Below, piece by piece: positions 7,117 through 15,552 of a DNA stretch of 34,675 nucleotides (its first letter is position 1; each line of letters opens with the position of its first letter). The position numbers were made by a program, and so were the translations under genes. The notes beneath the pieces are model-generated. The model was not told the origin of the DNA. It did not search any database and saw only the letters and a program-made list of their open reading frames with translations. Location: the NCBI GenBank assembly GCA_030526485.1, contig JAUNCS010000008.1, positions 1-34,675 on the forward strand, read 5' to 3'. This stretch comes from Erysipelotrichaceae bacterium (GTDB lineage Bacteria; Bacillota_I; Bacilli_A; Erysipelotrichales; Erysipelotrichaceae).

Positions 7117-8031
7117 ATGAAAGTAAATAAAAAGGTATTACAGCTTATTGCGGCTATCCAGATACTGATTTTCCATTTCTGGATTAATTCAAGTAATACC
7201 GGTGTTGAAAACTTTATCAGAACAATTTCCTATATTGGTGTCGATATCTTCTTCTTTGTCTCTGTTTATTCCATGAGTCAAAGATATGATGAAAACTTTA
7301 ATTATTTAAGTTTCATCAAAAACCGTTTTAAGAACATCTTCATCAAATACTGGATCTTACTGGCTATTGCGATTGTCTATAAAAGATATTCATCAGTAAT
7401 CTATAAGATTCTGGGAATTGAAATCTTTATTAAGGGCGGGGGAGCTTTTCTTTGGTTTATCCCTGGCATTATGCTGGTTTATCTGTTATTTCCATTCTTT
7501 CTTAAATGGAAGAATAAATATAAGACCTATATTGTATTAGCTGTTTACCTGTTGGTATCAATAGCTGTTACCAATTTTACTTCTTATAAGGAAATCTTTA
7601 TTCTTTTAAACAGATTGCCAGTCATGCTGTTTGGCTATGAACTTAGCAAGCGCAAATTAAAGGGTAACAAGTTAATTGGTGTTGTATCAATTATGCTCTC
7701 GCTGGCTTGTTTATATAAGTTTGGCTATAAGGCTAAATTAAACTTCCCAATCTATGACTTCTACTATATCTTCGCAATTCCATTCATCTATGGCTTATTG
7801 CCTTTAGTAGAAAATATAAAGCTAAATAAAGTCTTTGATAAGGTAAGTAAGACAACACTAGAAATCTATGGTCTGCAGATGATTTTTGGTTTCGATATTT
7901 CAAGCAAGATATATCTTCTATTCAAGAATCCTTTAATCAGTAATATCGTTTCACTGTCATTAATCATTCTATTGGCTATTATCTTTAAAACAGTTTATGA
8001 TTTTATAAACTCTAAGATCAGCTTTAAGTAG
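7117..8031 (+). CDS. Acyltransferase-3-like integral membrane protein
   Basis: About 304 residues with roughly nine to ten membrane helices. The N-terminal pattern, with FHFW in the first helix and later YIGVDIFFFVSVYSMS, resembles the acyltransferase-3 (OafA/NodX) family, which moves acyl groups onto cell-surface sugars. The match is by eye and the target is unknown. ATG 7117, just after the lipoprotein stop, is chosen over an in-frame start at 7051, which would overlap that gene by 65 bases. A strong terminator follows, partly inside the last codons. Confidence 0.7.
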   Translation: MKVNKKVLQLIAAIQILIFHFWINSSNTGVENFIRTISYIGVDIFFFVSVYSMSQRYDENFNYLSFIKNRFKNIFIKYWILLAIAIVYKRYSSVIYKILGIEIFIKGGGAFLWFIPGIMLVYLLFPFFLKWKNKYKTYIVLAVYLLVSIAVTNFTSYKEIFILLNRLPVMLFGYELSKRKLKGNKLIGVVSIMLSLACLYKFGYKAKLNFPIYDFYYIFAIPFIYGLLPLVENIKLNKVFDKVSKTTLEIYGLQMIFGFDISSKIYLLFKNPLISNIVSLSLIILLAIIFKTVYDFINSKISFK

Positions 8032-8045
8032 CTGATCTTTTTTTG
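8014..8045 (+). terminator. Intrinsic terminator after the acyltransferase-like gene
   Basis: Perfect 10-bp stem AAGATCAGCT (8014-8023) and AGCTGATCTT (8030-8039), loop TTAAGT, seven or more T. It overlaps the end of the coding region. Confidence 0.9.
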
Positions 8046-8113
8046 TTTATAGACGTCATGGCAATACTGGTTTAAATAAGGTGAATAAAATCGTTTCTTA
8101 TCGAATTATTTTA

Positions 8114-8142
8114 TTGACGTATATATCGTAAGACGATATACT
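8114..8142 (+). promoter_or_regulatory. padR promoter
   Basis: TTGACG (8114-8119), 17-bp spacer, TATACT (8137-8142). The first operator copy covers the spacer and the -10 box, so binding should block RNA polymerase. Confidence 0.75.
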
Positions 8143-8173
8143 TGTATTGCGATATATCGTAAGACGATATACT
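8121..8173 (+). promoter_or_regulatory. Two identical PadR-type operators
   Basis: A 22-bp sequence occurs twice without change (8121-8142 and 8152-8173), 31 bp apart start to start, about three helical turns, so both copies face the same side. Each contains the palindrome ATATCG-TAAGA-CGATAT. Position over the padR promoter points to autorepression, as is usual in PadR families. Confidence 0.75.
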
Positions 8174-8220
8174 GAATAAAAGAAACAAGGATAAAAATCT
8201 AAATAAAGGAGAATAGGAGT

Positions 8221-8544
8221 ATGGCGGAACAAACGGCTCTAACAGAGAGTACATTTTACATCCTACTTGCTTTATATAAACCGATGCATGGCTATGGCAT
8301 TATGCAACAGGTTCTTGAATTAAGTAAGGGACGCATCCGTATGGCACCTGGAACTTTGTATGGTGCGTTAAATACTATGTGTGAAAAAGGGTGGATTATC
8401 CAGCTTCCGGTGGAGGATGGAAGCAGAAAAAAGGACTACAAATTAACCGAGAAAGGAAAACAGATACTTCTTGGGGAAATTGGAAGATTAAAAGAATTAG
8501 TAAAAAATGCAGATTTAGTGATAGGAGAAATTAACAATGACTGA
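8221..8544 (+). CDS. PadR-family transcriptional regulator
   Basis: 107-residue winged-helix repressor. The PadR signature is clear: LTESTFYILLALYKPMHGYGIMQQV, then MAPGTLYGALNTMCEKGWI and KDYKLTEKGKQIL, with a short C-terminal helix for dimer contact. GGAG just before the ATG sets the start. It overlaps the DUF2812 gene by eight bases. Two copies of a palindrome sit in its own promoter, so it very likely represses the two-gene unit; the inducer is unknown. Many PadR proteins respond to toxic compounds or membrane stress. Confidence 0.93.
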   Translation: MAEQTALTESTFYILLALYKPMHGYGIMQQVLELSKGRIRMAPGTLYGALNTMCEKGWIIQLPVEDGSRKKDYKLTEKGKQILLGEIGRLKELVKNADLVIGEINND

Positions 8545-9034
8545 AAGAAGAACTGAATATAAATGGTTTTGGGCTTGGGATTTTGAAATAGAAGAAAAAT
8601 GGCTTAATGAGATGGCTATGCAGGGCTGGGCCCTTGTAGAAGTTGGATATGCCAAATTTACTTTTGAAAGAACAGAACCAGGAGAATATACTATAAGACT
8701 TGAGATGCATGACAAAGATCTTTCTTATGAGGAACTTCTTGAAGATGACAATATTGAAGTTTTAGGTCAGGTTCTTAAATGGAAATATATGAGAAAGAAA
8801 TCAGAGTATGGTTCATTTGATGTTTTCTCTGATATTGATTCGCGTATAAATCATATGAATAAGATCTGCACTCTTATAAAAATTATTATTTTCCTGAATC
8901 TGCTTTCCGGATTAACTAACGCGCATACAATGGGCTGGATTAATTTGCTACTGGTAGCTCTTCTGGCTTATGGCTTGGGCAAACTTGAAGGTAAAAAAGA
9001 GCTTCTTACAAGAGAAAGGGAGCTTCACGAATAA
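8537..9034 (+). CDS. DUF2812 domain membrane protein
   Basis: 165 residues. The N-terminal half (YKWFWAWDFEIEEKWLNEMAMQGWALVEVG, then a Y-x-F and an EYTIRLEM strand) is the pattern of DUF2812, a family usually found beside PadR regulators and of unknown function. Residues about 110-150 hold one or two membrane helices; the tail is charged. AGGAG at 8523-8527 drives it, and the gene overlaps padR, so the two are co-translated. PadR-DUF2812 pairs often sit with ABC transporters; here an exporter lies 3 kb downstream but behind its own terminator and promoter. Confidence 0.85.
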   Translation: MTERRTEYKWFWAWDFEIEEKWLNEMAMQGWALVEVGYAKFTFERTEPGEYTIRLEMHDKDLSYEELLEDDNIEVLGQVLKWKYMRKKSEYGSFDVFSDIDSRINHMNKICTLIKIIIFLNLLSGLTNAHTMGWINLLLVALLAYGLGKLEGKKELLTRERELHE

Positions 9035-9067
9035 TTAGCATTAGATAAGTGTATCTAAATCAAAATT

Positions 9068-9099
9068 AGGACTTGCCTTGCGCATGTCCTTTTATTTTC
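9068..9099 (+). terminator. Terminator after the DUF2812 gene
   Basis: Stem AGGAC/GTCCT extended across a T-T mismatch by TGC/GCA (9068-9090), then a T-rich tail. The intergenic stretch 9035-9197 holds this, a second terminator and a -10 box, with no gene seen. Confidence 0.7.
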
Positions 9100-9141
9100 T
9101 TAAAAAGTCAATATTTTCAAGCGTCAGTAAATAATATTTTG

Positions 9142-9169
9142 AGTCTAAGTGTAATGCTTAGACTTTTTT
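9142..9169 (+). terminator. Second intrinsic terminator before the histidine kinase
   Basis: Perfect 8-bp stem AGTCTAAG (9142-9149) and CTTAGACT (9157-9164) with a T run to 9169. No gene lies between this and the preceding terminator. Confidence 0.75.
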
Positions 9170-9170
9170 G

Positions 9171-9176
9171 TATAAT
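9171..9176 (+). promoter_or_regulatory. -10 box of the histidine kinase gene
   Basis: Perfect TATAAT one base after the T run of the terminator. The ATG is at 9198, giving a leader of about 15 nt with only a weak AGG as ribosome site. Confidence 0.45.
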
Positions 9177-9197
9177 TAGAAAGTACAGGTACTTTAT

Positions 9198-11312
9198 ATG
9201 TTTGATATCAATATATTATTAACTGCAGAAATCATGAGCGTCGTCATGATGGCTATTGGACTTTTGGGCTTATTTACCAAAAGAAATCGTTCAAAGAGTT
9301 CCAATGCCCTGGTTCTGGTTTTCTTATGTAATCTATTAAGCTTATTTGCGGATATTTGCGCTTATTCCTTCCAGGATTTGCCAAGAATGCTGGTTCTAAT
9401 AATCTGGACGATAGCCTACAGTTCTGGTTCTTTAACCATCATTGCGATGATTAATTACTGGTATCATCTTATTTCTGAATACACCACAGTTAAAAAACTA
9501 TATTTTCAGATTCCACAGTTTATCTTTGTTGGAACCTTTATTCACCAGGTATTCAGATGCTTAACAGGCCAGATTATGACTATTGGTGATGGTGTTGTCA
9601 CCTATATTGATGATGGGGCATATCTGGTAAATATTCTTTACTTTATAATCATTGTTTATCTGATTGTTATTACACTGAGAAAGTCTAAACAACTTGGTTT
9701 TAGAAATACTCAGCTCTTTGTCTTTGTTTTGGCGCTGCCGTTTGTTTCCGGCTTGGCATCATTTATTTTCAGCAATCAGGGTGACTTTATCTTTGTTTCC
9801 ACAGCTATTTCTTTAATTCTGATTTATATCCTGATTCAAAACTATCGTCTTATTGAAAGAGATGAAATGCTACTTGATAAGAATAAGGCCCTGATGGATA
9901 GAATGCATAATATCGAGGCTATGCATAGTATCTATACCTCAATGTATGACATTGATATGAGTACTGGCGATTTTGTGGAATTATCAGCTCTTGATGATGT
10001 GGAGAATTATATTCCCAAGAAGGCTAACTGTCGTATTACTAATCCTGAATTCTGTAAGAAAATGATGCTTTCGGAGTTTAGTGAAGAGATGCTGGCCTTT
10101 GTTGATATTGATACTTTAGATGAAAGAATGGGTGATAAGAAGTTTATTGCCAAGCGTTATTTAAGTACCATCCCAATTCCTGGCTATGATGAGAAAAAGG
10201 GTATCTGGACTGAGGTTTGTCTGATAGATGATGGCCGAAATCCCGATGGAAGCTTATCCCATGTCTTATTTACAACCCGCACAATTCATGATGAAGTGAT
10301 CAAGGAGCTTGAACATCAGGAAAAGCAGAAAAAGAATTTAAGCATCTTTAAATCTTTAGGTGAAATCTATGCTTCACTTTACTATATCGATTTAAACAAG
10401 AATCGTTTTGAAGTCATCACTTCACCAAATGCCGTTCAAAATCAAATTGGTAAGGGCGGTAATGCTCAAGAACCTTTTTATCATATGTGTGATCATATGG
10501 TGCTTCCTGAATACAGGGAGGCTATGTTAAGTTTTACTGACTTAAGTACTTTAACTGTTCGTTTAAATGAAAACAAGATTGTTAAACAGCAGTTTCAAAG
10601 TTCCTTACCTTTAGGTCCAAACAAGGAAGTTGGTACCTGGGTTGAAGCACAGTTTATTGATGCTGGTCGCGATGAAGAAGGAAATGTAACTAATGTTATT
10701 TTTGCGACTCAATCAATTCAGTATGAAAAACTGAAGGAACTGGAAGCTAAGGATAAAATTGAAAAAGCCTTGGAAGAAGCTAAAACAGCTAATAAGGCTA
10801 AGACCGACTTCTTGTTTAATATGTCTCATGATATTCGTACACCAATGAATGCGATTATCGGCTTTAGAGACTTATTGGAAAAGAATCAGGATGATCCACT
10901 TAAGAGACAGGACTATCTTGATAAGATCAAGAATGCCAATGATGTCTTATTATCAATTATTAATAATGTCTTAGAGATGACCCGTATTGAACAGGGTAAT
11001 GTTGAACTGGACGAGACAGTTGGCAATATTGAACAGTTTGTTAATGCGGTGGAATCAATGTTTATTGAAATGATGGAGCAGAAAAACATCAGCTTCACGC
11101 ATTCAATAAATGTTGAACATGAATATGTCTATGGGGATATGACCAAGGTTAGAGAAATCTATATCAACCTGTTGTCTAATGCCTATAAGTACACTAACGC
11201 CGGTGGCAGTATTCACTTGGCGGTTGATGAATTACCTGGTGAAAAAGAGGGCTATGCCTTATTAAGAACCACTATTTCCGATAATGGTATCGGTTGGATG
11301 AGGAATTCTTAA
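9198..11312 (+). CDS. Hybrid sensor histidine kinase, N-terminal part (gene frameshifted)
   Basis: Membrane sensor kinase. About seven membrane helices fill residues 1-215. Then come two related sensory units of about 130 residues (start patterns MHSIYTSMYDIDMSTGDF and EIYASLYYIDLNKNRFEV; end patterns VLFTTRTI and VIFATQSI), probably PAS-like and duplicated. A short coiled coil leads to the HisKA helix, NMSHDIRTPMNAIIGF, with phospho-acceptor H544. The ATPase N-box is EIYINLLSNAYKYTNAGG. The frame then runs DNGIGWMRNS and stops, in the middle of the G1 box. The missing parts continue in another frame at 11294. Read together they give about 912 residues. The ligand is unknown. Confidence 0.85.
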   Translation: MFDINILLTAEIMSVVMMAIGLLGLFTKRNRSKSSNALVLVFLCNLLSLFADICAYSFQDLPRMLVLIIWTIAYSSGSLTIIAMINYWYHLISEYTTVKKLYFQIPQFIFVGTFIHQVFRCLTGQIMTIGDGVVTYIDDGAYLVNILYFIIIVYLIVITLRKSKQLGFRNTQLFVFVLALPFVSGLASFIFSNQGDFIFVSTAISLILIYILIQNYRLIERDEMLLDKNKALMDRMHNIEAMHSIYTSMYDIDMSTGDFVELSALDDVENYIPKKANCRITNPEFCKKMMLSEFSEEMLAFVDIDTLDERMGDKKFIAKRYLSTIPIPGYDEKKGIWTEVCLIDDGRNPDGSLSHVLFTTRTIHDEVIKELEHQEKQKKNLSIFKSLGEIYASLYYIDLNKNRFEVITSPNAVQNQIGKGGNAQEPFYHMCDHMVLPEYREAMLSFTDLSTLTVRLNENKIVKQQFQSSLPLGPNKEVGTWVEAQFIDAGRDEEGNVTNVIFATQSIQYEKLKELEAKDKIEKALEEAKTANKAKTDFLFNMSHDIRTPMNAIIGFRDLLEKNQDDPLKRQDYLDKIKNANDVLLSIINNVLEMTRIEQGNVELDETVGNIEQFVNAVESMFIEMMEQKNISFTHSINVEHEYVYGDMTKVREIYINLLSNAYKYTNAGGSIHLAVDELPGEKEGYALLRTTISDNGIGWMRNS

Positions 11313-11935
11313 AACATATTTTTGAACCATTCTCTAGAGAAAACAATACTACCGATGCCAAGGTTGAAGGTACTGGTTTAGGTATGCCGATTGTTAAGCG
11401 TCTGGTGGAAATTGAAAATGGTACTATCGATATCAAATCCAAGAAAAATGAGGGTACTACCATTACTGTTACAGCCTACCATAGAATCGCTTCAGCTAAT
11501 GAAGTGAAGGGTGATGTAGCTAAGGATGTCAATCCAGAAATCTTTAAGGATAAGCGCATCCTGCTGGTTGAAGATAATGAATTGAATGCGGAAATCGCCA
11601 TGGAAATCTTAAAAGATGCTGGCTTTATCATTGAACACGCTTCTGATGGTCTAATCGCCTTAAATATCTTAAAGGAAAAAGAAATTGGCTATTATGATCT
11701 GGTGTTAATGGATATTCAGATGCCAAACATGAATGGCTATGAGACAACTGTAGCTATCAGATCATTAAATGATGAAAGAGCCAATATTCCAATTATTGCG
11801 ATGACTGCCAATGCCTTTGAAGAAGACAAGAGAGAAGCTTTAAGAGTTGGTATGAATGGCCATATCGCTAAGCCAATCAATGTTAAGGGTGTTTTAGAAC
11901 AGCTGGCTAAAATAATCAGACAAAGTACAAAATAA
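11294..11935 (+). CDS. Hybrid sensor histidine kinase, C-terminal part with receiver domain (gene frameshifted)
   Basis: Continuation of the kinase at 9198 after a one-base loss. It begins with the rest of the G1 box (MDEEFLKHIFEPFSR), then the G2 box GTGLGMPIVKRLVE of the HATPase, and a full receiver domain: acidic DN pair in VEDNELNAEI, phospho-acceptor Asp (codon 11711-11713) in LVLMDIQMPNMNGYE, TAN and the KP lysine in GHIAKPIN. The apparent start is TTG and no ribosome site precedes it, so independent translation is unlikely. With no DNA-binding output domain, the receiver would signal through another protein. Confidence 0.85.
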   Translation: MDEEFLKHIFEPFSRENNTTDAKVEGTGLGMPIVKRLVEIENGTIDIKSKKNEGTTITVTAYHRIASANEVKGDVAKDVNPEIFKDKRILLVEDNELNAEIAMEILKDAGFIIEHASDGLIALNILKEKEIGYYDLVLMDIQMPNMNGYETTVAIRSLNDERANIPIIAMTANAFEEDKREALRVGMNGHIAKPINVKGVLEQLAKIIRQSTK

Positions 11936-11959
11936 GCTCCGTACGGAGTTTATTTTTTT
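11931..11959 (+). terminator. Intrinsic terminator after the histidine kinase
   Basis: Stem AATAAGCTCC (11931-11940) and GGAGTTTATT (11945-11954) with one G-T pair, loop GTAC, T run to 11959. It overlaps the kinase stop codon and touches the next -10 box. Confidence 0.85.
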
Positions 11960-11960
11960 A

Positions 11961-11966
11961 TACAAT
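11961..11966 (+). promoter_or_regulatory. -10 box of the ABC exporter operon, probable leaderless start
   Basis: TACAAT starts two bases after the terminator T run and ends nine bases before the ATG at 11976. No Shine-Dalgarno sequence is present. Confidence 0.5.
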
Positions 11967-11975
11967 AATGTTTAT

Positions 11976-13736
11976 ATGAAAAAGTATTATAAGAAATATG
12001 CTTATTTATTAATATTTGGAATTTTAGCCAACGTAGTTGTTGACTATGTTCAGCTTTACATTCCGGAATATCTGGGCCAGATAGTTGAAATAGTAAGAAG
12101 CAGTGAATCGCTGATTTTAAGTGATATCTCTACTATTCTTATAATGACCATGCTGGTGTCTTTAATACTGTTTATTGGCCGTATAATAATGCGTTATTGC
12201 ATACTTGGTGCTTCATCAAGAATGGAAGCTGCTATTCGCCACGACATGTTTTTAAAAAGCGAAAGACTATCGCAAAGATACTACCACCAGAACAAGGCTG
12301 GCTCTATTATGTCAGTCTTTACTTCCGATACCGAGACTATTGAAGAATTTGTAGGCTGGGGCACTGTAATGCTGGTAGATGCGATATTCTTATCAACACT
12401 GTCTTTATATAAGATGTTCAGGCTGGACTTTGTACTTTCGGCTATTACAATTATCCCAATGCTTATCTTGATTATCTGGGGTAATTCAGCGGAAAAGATT
12501 ATGTCTAACTTATGGTTAAAAAGACAGGAAAACTTTGATAAGCTTTTTGATTTCACTCAGGAAAACTTTACCGGTATCAGAGTAATCAAGGCCTTTGTTA
12601 AGGAAAAACAGGAACAGAAGGCTTTTGATAAGGTAGCTAAAGAGAATGCTGAGGTCAATGTGAAATTCGGTATGCAGTCAGTAGGCCTGGATGTATCAAT
12701 TGAAGTCCTTATTGGCTTGATTATGGCCTTATTATTGGGACTGGGCGGTTACTTTGTCTATTTAACTGTTAATGGTAATCCCTTTATCTTATTTAATCAT
12801 CAGGTGATTATTAAACCAGGCGATCTGGTAACTTTTATTGGCTATGTTGATACTTTAATCTGGCCGATGATGGCTATGGGTATGATTATGCAGGTATATT
12901 CCCGCTATTCAGCTTCAAGTAAAAGAATTATCGAATTCCTGAATCAGGAAGAAGAGATTAAAGATAGTGATAATTGCATCCTTTTAAATAACTGTAAAGG
13001 GAATATTGAATTTAAGAACTTTAGCTTCAATTATCCTGGAACAGAGGAAAATGTTTTAAAAAATATTTCTTTAAGTATTAAGGAAGGAGAACTGATTGGG
13101 GTTGTTGGCAAGATTGGTTCAGGCAAGAGTACTTTAGTTAATTCCTTATTACATTTATATAATGTTGAAAATAATCAGATCTTTATTGATGGTATTGATA
13201 TCATGGATATCTCTTTAAAGAGTCTAAGAGACAATATTGCCTATGTACCACAGGATAACTTCCTGTTTTCAGATACAGTGGCCAATAATATCGCTTTTTC
13301 TGATATGAACAGTGATATTAAAAACATTGAAGAAGCAGCGGTATTTGCTGATGTTGATGAAAATATCAGGGGCTTTATGGATGACTATGATACGGTAACT
13401 GGTGAAAGAGGGGTAACTCTTTCTGGTGGGCAGAAACAGCGTATTTCAATTGCCCGTGCATACTTAAAAGAAGCACCAATCATGATACTGGATGATTCAG
13501 TATCGGCAGTCGATGTTAAGACCGAGGAAACAATTATTTCCAATATCTTAAATAAGCGTAAGGGTAAAACAACTATTTTAATCGCTTCCCGTTTATCAAC
13601 CGTTAAAAGGGCTGATAAGATTATTGTTCTTAAAAATGGCGAACTGGAGGCCTTTGATACTCCAGAGAGATTAATGGAAATCTCAAAAACTTATCAGAAG
13701 ATGTCTTATCTTCAGCAACTTGAAAGTGAGCTTTAA
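11976..13736 (+). CDS. ABC exporter half-transporter, degenerate-site subunit
   Basis: 586 residues: six-helix membrane domain (about 1-330) and a nucleotide-binding domain. Walker A is GKIGSGKS (378-385), signature LSGGQ (482-486), Walker B ILDD with D506. The catalytic Glu is replaced by D507, and the switch His is replaced by S538 in IASRLST. Such changes mark the non-hydrolysing site of heterodimeric exporters such as BmrC/BmrD, LmrC/LmrD and TM287/288. It overlaps the partner gene by one base (TAATG). Substrate unknown; drugs or lipids are typical. Confidence 0.92.
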   Translation: MKKYYKKYAYLLIFGILANVVVDYVQLYIPEYLGQIVEIVRSSESLILSDISTILIMTMLVSLILFIGRIIMRYCILGASSRMEAAIRHDMFLKSERLSQRYYHQNKAGSIMSVFTSDTETIEEFVGWGTVMLVDAIFLSTLSLYKMFRLDFVLSAITIIPMLILIIWGNSAEKIMSNLWLKRQENFDKLFDFTQENFTGIRVIKAFVKEKQEQKAFDKVAKENAEVNVKFGMQSVGLDVSIEVLIGLIMALLLGLGGYFVYLTVNGNPFILFNHQVIIKPGDLVTFIGYVDTLIWPMMAMGMIMQVYSRYSASSKRIIEFLNQEEEIKDSDNCILLNNCKGNIEFKNFSFNYPGTEENVLKNISLSIKEGELIGVVGKIGSGKSTLVNSLLHLYNVENNQIFIDGIDIMDISLKSLRDNIAYVPQDNFLFSDTVANNIAFSDMNSDIKNIEEAAVFADVDENIRGFMDDYDTVTGERGVTLSGGQKQRISIARAYLKEAPIMILDDSVSAVDVKTEETIISNILNKRKGKTTILIASRLSTVKRADKIIVLKNGELEAFDTPERLMEISKTYQKMSYLQQLESEL

Positions 13737-15499
13737 TGGAAGAAGAATTAGAAACTTTGAAGGGTGATAAAAAGATCCCTTTAAAAGAATTGTTGAAAAG
13801 AATACTTAAATATATTGCACCGGAACGTGTGAGTTTTATTAGTGCTTTATTGCTGGTAGCCTTTAATGTCTTCTTAGATACCTTGTCACCTTTATTTACC
13901 AGCAAGATAACTGATGAACTGGTAAGTGATAATATCCGTTTAAACTTTGTTATCAGACTGGCGGTACTATCGTTTGTTATTGTTTTAATCAATCAGATTT
14001 TCTTATATCTTGAATCGAAGATATTACAGAACTGTGGCCAGAGAATCATTTATCGTATGCGAAATGAAGTCTTTGAACATATTGAAAATCTGTCTTTGAA
14101 TCAGTTTGCCCAGATGCCTGTTGGCTCTTTAGTAACTCGCGTTACTTCTTATACAGCCAGCATGTCAGAACTCTTTACTGGCGTCTTTGTAAGAATACTA
14201 AGAGATATTACAACGCTCTTTGGTGTATATATTGTCATGGTCTATATTTCACCATCACTGTCTTTTTCAATGCTGAGCATAATAGCCCTGGTCTTTGGAA
14301 TCTCTTTATTCTTTTCCAAGAGAATTTCCAATTACTTTAGAAAAGACAGGGCAGCATTGTCGGATTTAAATTCCTTCCTTTCTGAGAATATTGCGGGTAT
14401 GAAGATTACCCAAATCTATAATCAGGAAGAGAGAAAAGATAATGAATTCAAAAAGAAAAATGATGAATGCTTAAATAATCGTCTAAGTATTGTCAGAAAT
14501 AATGGTATCTTTAGACCCTTAATATCTTTTATCTACACTTCTTCAATTGCCTTGTGCTTTGCCTTAGGCATTAAGTATCAGTTATCAGCGGGTGAAATTG
14601 TTGCTTTCTATCTATATTTATCAAGATTCTTCCATCCAATACAGAATCTGGCTGATCAGTTAAATACCTTCCAGAAGGCGATGACTGCATCTGAGAGAAT
14701 CTTTAATTTACTGGATGTAAAAGCTGATGTCTTGGATAGGGAGGGAGCCATTGAAGTAGATAATTTAAAGGGACGCATTGAATTTAAAAATGTCTGGTTT
14801 GCTTATGAAAAAGAAAACTGGATTTTAAAAGATGTTTCCTTTGTGATTGAACCAAAACAGACTGTCGCCTTTGTTGGGGCAACCGGTGCTGGCAAGACCA
14901 CTATCTTACAATTAATAGTCAGAAACTATGAAGTTCAAAAGGGTGAGATTTTAATTGATGGTATCAATATCAACAATATTAAGATTGATTCTTTAAGAAA
15001 GGCTATTGGCCAGATGCTTCAGGATGTCTTCTTATTCTCAGGTACTATTGCCAGCAATGTTAGCTTGCATGATGAGTCTTATACAAAAGAAGAAATCATG
15101 GAAGCCTGCCGCTATGTAAATGCCGATAGCTTTATTAATAAGCTGCCTAAGGGTCTTGATGAAGAAATTATTGAAAAGGGTGAAAACCTTTCTCAGGGTC
15201 AAAGACAACTGCTGTCTTTTGCCAGAACCGTCATTCATAAACCTCAGATTTTAATACTGGATGAGGCTACTGCCAATATCGATACCGAAACAGAAGTACT
15301 TATTCAAAAGTCTTTGGAGAAGATGAAAAATATTGGAACTATGCTGGTGGTGGCTCATCGTCTTTCGACTATTCAGCACGCCGATAAGATTATTGTTTTA
15401 CAAAATGGTGAGCTGATTGAAGAAGGTAATCACCAGGAGCTTCTTAAAAATCGTTCTTATTACTATAAGCTTTATCAGTTACAATTTGAAAATAATTAA
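13736..15499 (+). CDS. ABC exporter half-transporter, catalytic subunit
   Basis: 587 residues with the same architecture as its neighbour. Walker A is GATGAGKT (381-388), signature LSQGQ (485-489), Walker B LILDE with D509 and catalytic E510, and the switch H541 in AHRLST. These are all intact, so this subunit supplies the canonical catalytic residues. The signature motif has Q instead of the second G (LSQGQ), consistent with an asymmetric pair. The one-base overlap with the first half supports a 1:1 heterodimer. A terminator follows. Confidence 0.93.
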   Translation: MEEELETLKGDKKIPLKELLKRILKYIAPERVSFISALLLVAFNVFLDTLSPLFTSKITDELVSDNIRLNFVIRLAVLSFVIVLINQIFLYLESKILQNCGQRIIYRMRNEVFEHIENLSLNQFAQMPVGSLVTRVTSYTASMSELFTGVFVRILRDITTLFGVYIVMVYISPSLSFSMLSIIALVFGISLFFSKRISNYFRKDRAALSDLNSFLSENIAGMKITQIYNQEERKDNEFKKKNDECLNNRLSIVRNNGIFRPLISFIYTSSIALCFALGIKYQLSAGEIVAFYLYLSRFFHPIQNLADQLNTFQKAMTASERIFNLLDVKADVLDREGAIEVDNLKGRIEFKNVWFAYEKENWILKDVSFVIEPKQTVAFVGATGAGKTTILQLIVRNYEVQKGEILIDGININNIKIDSLRKAIGQMLQDVFLFSGTIASNVSLHDESYTKEEIMEACRYVNADSFINKLPKGLDEEIIEKGENLSQGQRQLLSFARTVIHKPQILILDEATANIDTETEVLIQKSLEKMKNIGTMLVVAHRLSTIQHADKIIVLQNGELIEEGNHQELLKNRSYYYKLYQLQFENN

Positions 15500-15500
15500 T

Positions 15501-15530
15501 AAAATTCCTGCCAGGTGTAGGAATTTTTTA
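15501..15530 (+). terminator. Intrinsic terminator after the ABC exporter
   Basis: Perfect 9-bp stem AAAATTCCT (15501-15509) and AGGAATTTT (15519-15527), 9-nt loop, T-rich tail. Confidence 0.8.
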
Positions 15531-15552
15531 TTTGAATTCACAATAATACTAT

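Noticed and set aside
8121-8173. CRISPR-like repeat pair
   Set aside because: There are only two copies with a 9-bp gap, and both sit on a promoter. An operator explains them.
11270-11320. Programmed ribosomal frameshift in the kinase
   Set aside because: No slippery heptamer or obvious stimulatory hairpin is seen. A one-base loss explains the break more simply.
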